From positions 19,182,387 to 19,246,386 of the forward strand of contig OZ024830.1 in the NCBI GenBank assembly GCA_964016985.1: 64,000 nucleotides of DNA. Direction: 5' to 3'. This DNA comes from Anodontia alba (Eukaryota > Mollusca > Bivalvia > Lucinida > Lucinidae). This document shows, in pieces, positions 49,301 through 58,300 of the stretch. The notes below the pieces were generated by a model. That model ran no database searches. It saw only the letters and a program-made list of their open reading frames with translations, and had not been told where the DNA came from. The position numbers were made by a program, and so were the translations under genes. The stretch's first letter is position 1, and each line of letters starts with the position of its first letter.

Positions 49301-52300
49301 TATTTTACCTGTACAGGTAAAGGTGTGAATTTATTTTAGCCAATCAGTGGACTAGAAATACCATAATGGTACATTTGTAATTCTGTTGGTTGACTGGAGA
49401 TGTTACCACCTTAAGATCAAGAGACAGAATGACACTGTCAGACAGACAGTCAGATCAGATTTTTAACGCTACCAGGCTGCAGAGCCACATACAGGCAATG
49501 CCGTAAATGACACTGTAGAACTTAATTCTCTTATTATAGTGCACTCCTGTCTTTAAATATTTGTTTCTTGAGCTATCAGAAGAAATTAGTTGGAACTCAA
49601 AAACAAGTTCAAATTAGCCATGGTAAACTAGCCATCAGTGTTTGAGCTATTGAAGTTTGACTGTACCATAAATATTCAGACAGCTACACCTGAGCAATAG
49701 TGTAGACCTAGGAGCACTCAGGTCTATACTATTTGCCACTCAGTCAGCAGTATTTAGACATTTCAAGTAATTGAATAGATTTCGTCAATTTTATGGAAAA
49801 CTACAATAAATAAATTGCGGTTTACAGATACAGTCAACTCTCTCGATCTCAAACCAAGGAACTGGAAGTTTTGGTTTGAGGTAACAGTAGTTTGAGAAAA
49901 ATGGAGTTGAAATCAAATAATATTATCTATAACACAACTAAAACAACACTGCCTAAAATTGCTTAAGATTCAGTTTGACAGAGGCAGTAGTTAGAGATAT
50001 CTGTGAGAAAATGAGAGTCAACTGTATTTAGATATATATGCAGGTGCTTCTTATGAGTACCATGACATGTTTTTTTGTAAAAAAAATCATTTGTCAGGAC
50101 AAGAAAAATATCAATATATAATGGTTGAAAGAAAAAAAAAAGTCTTATTTAGAGTGATGGCTCATAAGTATATGTTGTACATAGGTGTATCCTGGTAATA
50201 GAACCCCAACAAGATGTATGTTGGGACAAACCTAACATTCTTAACGCTTAGCACTCTGGGTAAAATTTCCAGCAGATGACATTTTGAAATATTTTTCTTA
50301 TTTTTCCCAGGAAACAGGATTTGACATTTCATGCAAATTGTCTCCTCAGGAGACAATTTGCATGAAATGTCTAATCCTGTTTTCTGGGAAAAATAAGAAA
50401 ACTATCATCAGTTTGCCATCTGCTGAAAATGCCCAGAGAGTGGTAATGGTTAATTATCATCTAACTATCACATTATCTACAGATATGGTTTCATGACTCT
50501 TGAAGAAAGGAGTAGCAAAGTAAATATTTTCCTTATTTCTCCATGAAAACATATGTTGTGTGTATTCATCAGAAGCACCTAGGTGAGGCGCTTCTAACCA
50601 CAACATATATTTTCATGGAGAAAAAGGAAGAATACCAACACTTCTTGACTGAACCAGAGCTATGCAGTAAGTACAAAAAAAAAAAAGAAAAGAAAAAAAA
50701 CCCTTAAGGTGCCAAACAAAATTTGCAGCTGATGACAATCTAATTGTTTGTTGTTTTTCTTTCCATAGAAAATAAATCTTAACATTTCATGTGAATTCTC
50801 TGCTTGGCAGACAATTCACATGAAACGTCAATTTTAAAAAAAAATTCAAAATGTCTTCTGGTGCAGTTGTGAATGGCACTTTAAGGGTTAGTTACCTGTT
50901 TGGACTCTGTGAATACGAACTTCAGGTTCTTCGGTGAAAAGAACATTTTTCTCTACTGCTGACTGGTCAGTAACCTCTGCTTGAGCCTGAAAATAAGCAA
51001 CTGGTCAGAAAATTCAGTGAGATCAGCATTTTCTAGAAGATAAAAGATGAAAATATGTACCTAAACATTTTGCTGGTATACAGACCTAAAGCTTCATATC
51101 AACTTAACATTACATTCACCACAACCACTTTACATCACTGTTGCTGGGATCTGAAGCAAATATCATGTTATCTAAACAACCCTGTCGTAGCTAAACAAAA
51201 ATGTACAGAATATATAAAAAGACTGCTATTAATGGCATAAATTGCTGGGATCTAAAGCAAAATCCAACTTAACTATACAACCATTTCTCATCATTTTGTA
51301 TATACCATTTATGGTCATTTTCCTATATAATCTGTACATTTTGATTGGATACAATCCTTTTGTTTGGATACAATACTTTTGGGGTCCAGTGTTTCAGTGT
51401 AATTTAGATTTATCAAAGCAAAATGACTTATTTCTTCAATTTCATTACAACTGCACAGCCTGATGTGTGTTTGCTCCAAATCCTTTTCTATAACATTACA
51501 TGTGTGCTGAGCGAAGACTCGGATCACCTGCACATCTATGCAGTCTGATCAGAGTCTTTGCTGGGCACTCTATGGGTAACCAAAGATCCAAAGCAGTCAA
51601 ACAGTGAATACTGATTAGTCTGTACACATGCAATCTTGTAGGAAATGCTGTGCCCCAGTTCAATTATTCTGTAAGCAGATAGTGAGCTGTGTCTATTTGT
51701 CCCTGTGTATTTGGACAGGCAGGCCAGATCAAAATTTGATCTGGCCTGCCTGTCCAAATACACAGAGTAAATGTGGTACACTCTAGGAAAGTAGATTTTT
51801 GTTTCTACTGTGTTAAAGCAATACACCACAACCTCTTTATGACACTTTTGCTGGAATCCAAAGCAAAAAACCATGTTAGCTTAACAACTGTGTTGTAACC
51901 AACAGAAATGTACAGATTATATAGAAAATGACCATTACTGATCATTTTCTATATAATCTATACATACTTGCTTGGAGACAAAACACTTCTGGAGTCACCC
52001 TTTAAACCGTTTTATATCCAAAACTATCTTATAAACATTTTTGCTTGGAGACAAAACACTTTTGGAGTCCACGTTTAAACCATCTTATATCAAAAACTAT
52101 CTTATAATGAACTGTCTTAAGAAGAGGTTCCAGTTTATAATTTACCAGAACAGAATGTACAGAACTGCTCTAAATTAACTTACCACTTCTCCTTCAATTG
52201 TTGGAAGTTCTGTTCTTTCTGTTTCCAGGACAGCCAACTCAGCAAACTCTTCCTCAGTCATTTCGTGTGCTTCAGTTTTCAGTGTGGTTGTTGTATCAGC

Positions 52301-55300
52301 CAAGAACATAAATTGCACAAAATATTTTCTCTCAATAACTGGAAACTCTGGCTGTTCATCTGGGTTCTGTAAGAAAGACAAAGAAGATTCACTACAGAAG
52401 AATTAATAGTCATGGCCCAGTTGTTCAAAGCTAAAGAGGTCGTTAGTTAACGATTCGTTAAAATTTACATCAAGTGATACACAAATATGCTGAAATTTTT
52501 TGCTGAAAAACTGTGAGTAGTGCAAAAGCTACTCACATTTTTTCAGCAAAAAAAAATATCAGAATATTGTGTATCAAATCTGCTAAAACAGTTAACAAAA
52601 TGACCCTTAACGAGCTTGTTAAGCTAACAAATGGGCCCATACTGGTAACAAGCGAAGTAGATGAATTGTGGTCCTCAGCCTTTGGGCAAGTCCTCAGGGC
52701 CTGCAAAGTTTCAATCTAGCTATTCAGTTAAACTGCAGGAGGAGCCACGAATGAATGTGTTACTTAACCCTTGTCATACTGAATAAATTACATGCCATGC
52801 CCATTTCCAATTTTCAACCAATCAGATTACTTGATCCAAGTTATTACAAATGCACATATTTAATGGCGAACAGTGCAGATCAGGATCAGTTTGCTTCTTC
52901 ACAAGCCAACTGATCTGAATCTACACTGCTTGCAAAGGCAGGGCATATCTGGGTTTAGCAGGACAAGGATAAAAAATTCTAGGAGTTGTGCACCCAAGGT
53001 ATACATTTCACACACTAAGTATTATAACAATCCTTAAAAAGAAAAAAAAAAAAAAAAGACTAAATTGAAAACACTGAAATAAAAGCAACAAAAAAAAATA
53101 ATCTGATGAAAATATCAAAATCACATGCACTTGTTGTGACAGAAAACACTTGCAAAGAGTCAAATCAAAGTCAAAATAGAAAAAAAAATTCATGCAGAAT
53201 TTCTGGAAACATAGTGGTAAATATGCAGGACATTGGGACAGTTTGCTAAACAGCTGACATCATGAGATACGAGTATCAGCCTACATTTGAAAACATTATA
53301 TTTAAGAGGGAATAGATACATGTGGTAGATTATACCCCATGTTTTATAAGGGAGAACTTTTGTGACTTCCTGCTGACTTTCCTGCAACCCAAGTCCTTTC
53401 TGAAAGGGGTCTGCTTTAAAAAAAAAAATAATTAGTTCTCCGCATGGGAAACAAATTCTTTCCTTTTAGAGTAGACCCCTTTTCAGAAGGGGAGGAAAAT
53501 GATTTTGACAGAGTGATCTCCCCTTAAAAGGTAACTATTCCCCATAACTTACCTTAATCTCATCTGGCATGGGAATCCCTTTGATATACGACACTGACAA
53601 CTTCACCTTTGCTTCATCCAAAATAAATTCTGAAATATTAAAGATAGAAAATACCATTATAATCCAACCACAGAGCTAGTAACTTTAGAGCAAATATTAA
53701 CAAATGTTTTCTTTTTCAAAACAGAAAAGAAAAGAAAACATCCATTAATATAATTACTTCCTTAACATGTCCTAAAATTTGATGATGATGATTAGGGCCC
53801 GGTTGTTCAAAGCGTCGTTAGCTTAACGAGCTCGTTAAGGGTCATTTCGTTAACTGTTTTAGCAGATTCAATATACAATATTCTGATATTTTTTGCTGAA
53901 TAAATGTGAGTAGCTTTTGCACTGCAAAAGCTACTCACATTTTTTCAGCAAAAAATTTCAGCATATTTGCATATCATTCGATGTAAATTTTAACGACTCG
54001 TTAACTAACGACATCGTTAGCTTTGAACAACTTGGCCCTGGTGTTTTAGGTCCCATTCAACATTATTTAAGTCATGTAAAAATGATTGAAAGGTGATAAT
54101 GAATGGCTGTGCAATGAAGCACCATACAGTCATGAGAGGAATTTCACCTCCAGCAGGATTCGAACCTGAGACTTTGTGATCAGAAGTCTGCAGTGCTAAC
54201 CACTCTCCACCTGGATGCTTCTAAAATTTTATTACTGGTTGATGTCTAAAAACTGCCAGATGATTTTGCTGAGCACCAAGCAAAAGGACAGCTGGTACCA
54301 GCTCTAAAGTCTTTGATATCACTTGGCCAGGGATCCAACCTACAACCTTCATGCTCTACCAGCTGAGCCACTATGCCAGTTCACATAGGTTACAATTAGT
54401 TCCAGAATCAGGAAAATATTGTACACCTGCCTAACTTATAATAATTTCATAGCTCTGCCACATACTGTATTTACCCTAAGTATTGGGACACCTTATCTAC
54501 TTAAAATACTTGTCCTAAAATTTGAAATAGTCCATTCTCCTACCTCTTGATGTGTCTCAAATTGTTGCTGTATGTATGGCAAACAGTGTAGACCCTGATC
54601 AGACACTGCATCCTGCAGTGTCTGATCTGGATCTACACTGTTTGCGAAGGCCGATCTGTCCCAATACTTTGGGTTATTATGGTATATTATTTTGTTGTGC
54701 TGGATTTAGTTTTACTAATGCCTGGTCCCAAGGTGCATGTGGTAGTGTATCTGACTGCAGATCCAGGGGTTGCAAGTTCAAATCCCAGCACTTGGCCACA
54801 TAACTTTAATGAGGATTTATAATGAAATAATTTCTATGGACATTCCCCCTCTTCTGCTGACCAGAGAAGGGCAGCTGCCAGTTACTGGAAAAAGTATGTA
54901 TTCATGGTACTGGTTAACTGCTTAGAGGACTAAGCTGGCTCAGAGTGAGTAGGCTAACTGACCAGCACAACATAACCTTAACAGTGTTGACTGGGCAGTA
55001 AAACTCTAAATCAAATAAATCAAATTTTTGCTAATATTTCAAACTAGAAAAAGTGTCCATAGGACACGGATGCCCCCGCCAAATGCCATTCAGAAAAAGG
55101 GTTTATATGTAATTGTAACAGGTATAGCATGAAGTTATTATTAAGGTAGATATCATTTTTAAGAGAACACAATTAAACCTTTAAGAAACCTTTGCTTTAA
55201 TCAATAAGGCCCGGACACGGTTTACTATATGGAACTAAGTCAAGGGAAGATAATTCAAAAACAAAAAAATGCAAGAGTTGTCTTCCTTGTTCATGACACA

Positions 55301-58300
55301 TCGTCTCAATGTGATGCATGCACCTGTAAAGTTTCATGAATATATTCCATACGGTTTAGGAGTTATGGCCCAGACACGAAGTGGGACGGACGGATGGACG
55401 GGACGGACAGGGGTAACACTAAATGCCCTTCCGCTATTCTTCAAATAGACAGAAGTTTCATGAATATATTCCATACGGTTTAGGAGTTATGGCCCTGACA
55501 CAGCTTACTATATGGAACTAAGTCAAAGGGAAATAATTCAAAAAGCAAAACATGCAAGAGTTGTCTTCCTTGTTCATGACACATTGTCTCAATGTGATGC
55601 ATGCACCCATAAAGTTTCATGAATATATTCAATATGGTTTAGGAGTTATGGCCCGGACCCAGTTTATTATATGGAACTAAGTCAAGGGAAGATAATTCAA
55701 AAACAAAAAACACAAGAGTTGTCTTCCTTGTTCATGACACATCGTCGCAATGTGATGCATGCACCTGTAAAGTTTCATGAATATATTCCATATGGTTTAG
55801 GAGTTATGGCCCGGACACGGTTAACTATATGCAACTAAGTCAAGGGGAAATAATTCAAAAACCAAAAATGCCAGAGTTGTCTTCCTTGTTCATGACACAT
55901 CGTCTGAATGTGATGCATGCACCTGTATAGTTTCATGAATATATTCCATATGGTTTAGGAGTTATGGCCCGGACACGGTTTACTATATGGAACTAAGTCA
56001 AGGGAAGATAATTCAAAAACAAAAAATGCAAGAGTTGTCTTCCTTGTTCATGACACATCGTCTCAATGTGATGCATGCACCCATAAAGTTTCATGAATAT
56101 ATTCCATATGGTTTAGGAGTTATGGACCAGACACGGTTTACTATATGGAACTAAGTCAAGGGGAAATAATTCAAAAACCAAAAATGCAAGAGTTTTCTTC
56201 CTTGCTCATGACACATCTTCTCAGTGTGATGCAAGCACTAGTAAAGTTTCATGAATATATTTCATACGGTTTAGGAGTTATGGCCCAGACACAGTTAACT
56301 GTATGGAACTAAGTCAAGGGGAAATAATTCAAAAACCAAAAATGCAAGGTTGTCTTCCTTGTTCATGACACATTGTCACAATGTGATGCATGCACCTGTA
56401 AAGTTTCATGAATATATTCCATATGGTTTAGGAGTTATGGCCCAGACACGGTTAACTATATGCAACTAAGTCAAGGGGAAATAATTCAAAAACCAAAAAT
56501 GCCAGAGTTGTCTTCCTTGTTCATGACACATCGTCTGAATGTGATGCATGCACCTGTATAGTTTCATGAATATATTCCATACGGTTTAGGAGTTATGGCC
56601 CGGACACGGTTTACTATATGGAACTAAGTCAAGGGAAGATAATTCAAAAACAAAAAATGCAAGAGTTGTCTTCCTTGTTCATGACACATCGTCTCAATGT
56701 GATGCATGCACCCATAAAGTTTCATGAATATATTCCATATGGTTTAGGAGTTATGGACCAGACACGGTTTACTATATGGAACTAAGTCAAGGGGAAATAA
56801 TTCAAAAACCAAAAATGCAAGAGTTTTCTTCCTTGCTCATGACACATCTTCTCAGTGTGATGCAAGCACTAGTAAAGTTTCATGAATATATTTCATATGG
56901 TTTAGGAGTTATGGCCCGGACACAGTTAACTGTATGGAACTAAGTCAAGGGGAAATAATTCAAAAACCAAAAATGCAAGGTTGTCTTCCTTGTTCATGAC
57001 ACATTGTCGCAATGTGATGCATGCACCTGTAAAGTTTCATGAATATATTCCATATGGTTTAGGAGTTATGGCCCAGACACGGTTAACTATATGCAACTAA
57101 GTCAAGGGGAAATAATTCAAAAACCAAAAATGCCAGAGTTGTCTTCCTTGTTCATGACACATCGTCTGAATGTGATGCATGCACCTGTATAGTTTCATGA
57201 ATATATTCCATACGGTTTAGGAGTTATGGCCCGGACACGGTTTACTATATGGAACTAAGTCAAGGGAAGATAATTCAAAAACAAAAAATGCAAGAGTTGT
57301 CTTCCTTGTTCATGACACATCGTCTCAATGTGATGCATGCACCCATAAAGTTTCATGAATATATTCCATATGGTTTAGGAGTTATGGACCGGACACGGTT
57401 TACTATATGGAACTAAGTCAAGGGGAAATAATTCAAAAACCAAAAATGCAAGAGTTTTCTTCCTTGCTCATGACACATCTTATCAGTGTGATGCAAGCAC
57501 TGGTAAAGTTTCATGAATATATTTCATACTGTTTAGGAGTTATGGCCCGGACACAGTTAACTGTATGGAACTAAGTCAAGCGGAAATAATTCAAAAACCA
57601 AAAATGCAAGGTTGTCTTCCTTGTTGATGACACATCGTCGCAATGTGATGCATGCACCTGTAAAGTTTCATGAATATATTCCATATGGTTTAGGAGTTAT
57701 GGCCCGGACACGTTTAACTATATGCAACTAAGTCAAGGGGAAATAATTCAAAAACCAAAAATGCCAGAGTTGTCTTCCTTGTTCATGACACATCGTCTGA
57801 ATGTGATGCATGCACCTGTATAGTTTCATGAATATATTCCATACGGTTTAGGAGTTATGGCCCGGACATGGTTTACTATATGGAACTAAGTCAAGGGAAG
57901 ATAATTCAAAAACAAAAAATGCAAGAGTTGTCTTCCTTGTTCATGACACATCGTCTCAATGTGATGCATGCACCCATAAAGTTTCATGAATATATTCCAT
58001 ATGGTTTAGGAGTTATGGACCGGACACGGTTTACTATATGGAACTAAGTCAAGGGGAAATAATTCAAAAACCAAAAATGCAAGAGTTTTCTTCCTTGCTC
58101 ATGACACATCTTCTCAGTGTGATGCAAGCACTGGTAAAGTTTCATGAATATATTTCATACGGTTTAGGAGTTATGGCCCGGACACAGTTAACTGTATGGA
58201 ACTAAGTCAAGCGGAAATAATTCAAAAACCAAAAATGCAAGGTTGTCTTCCTTGTTCATGACACATCGTCTCAGTGTGATGCAGGCACTGGTAAAGTTTC

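Noticed and set aside
51536..51874. Minus-strand open frame of 112 codons
   Set aside because: It spans the perfect palindrome and MITE-type core; it is not in frame or phase with LRRC43 exons.
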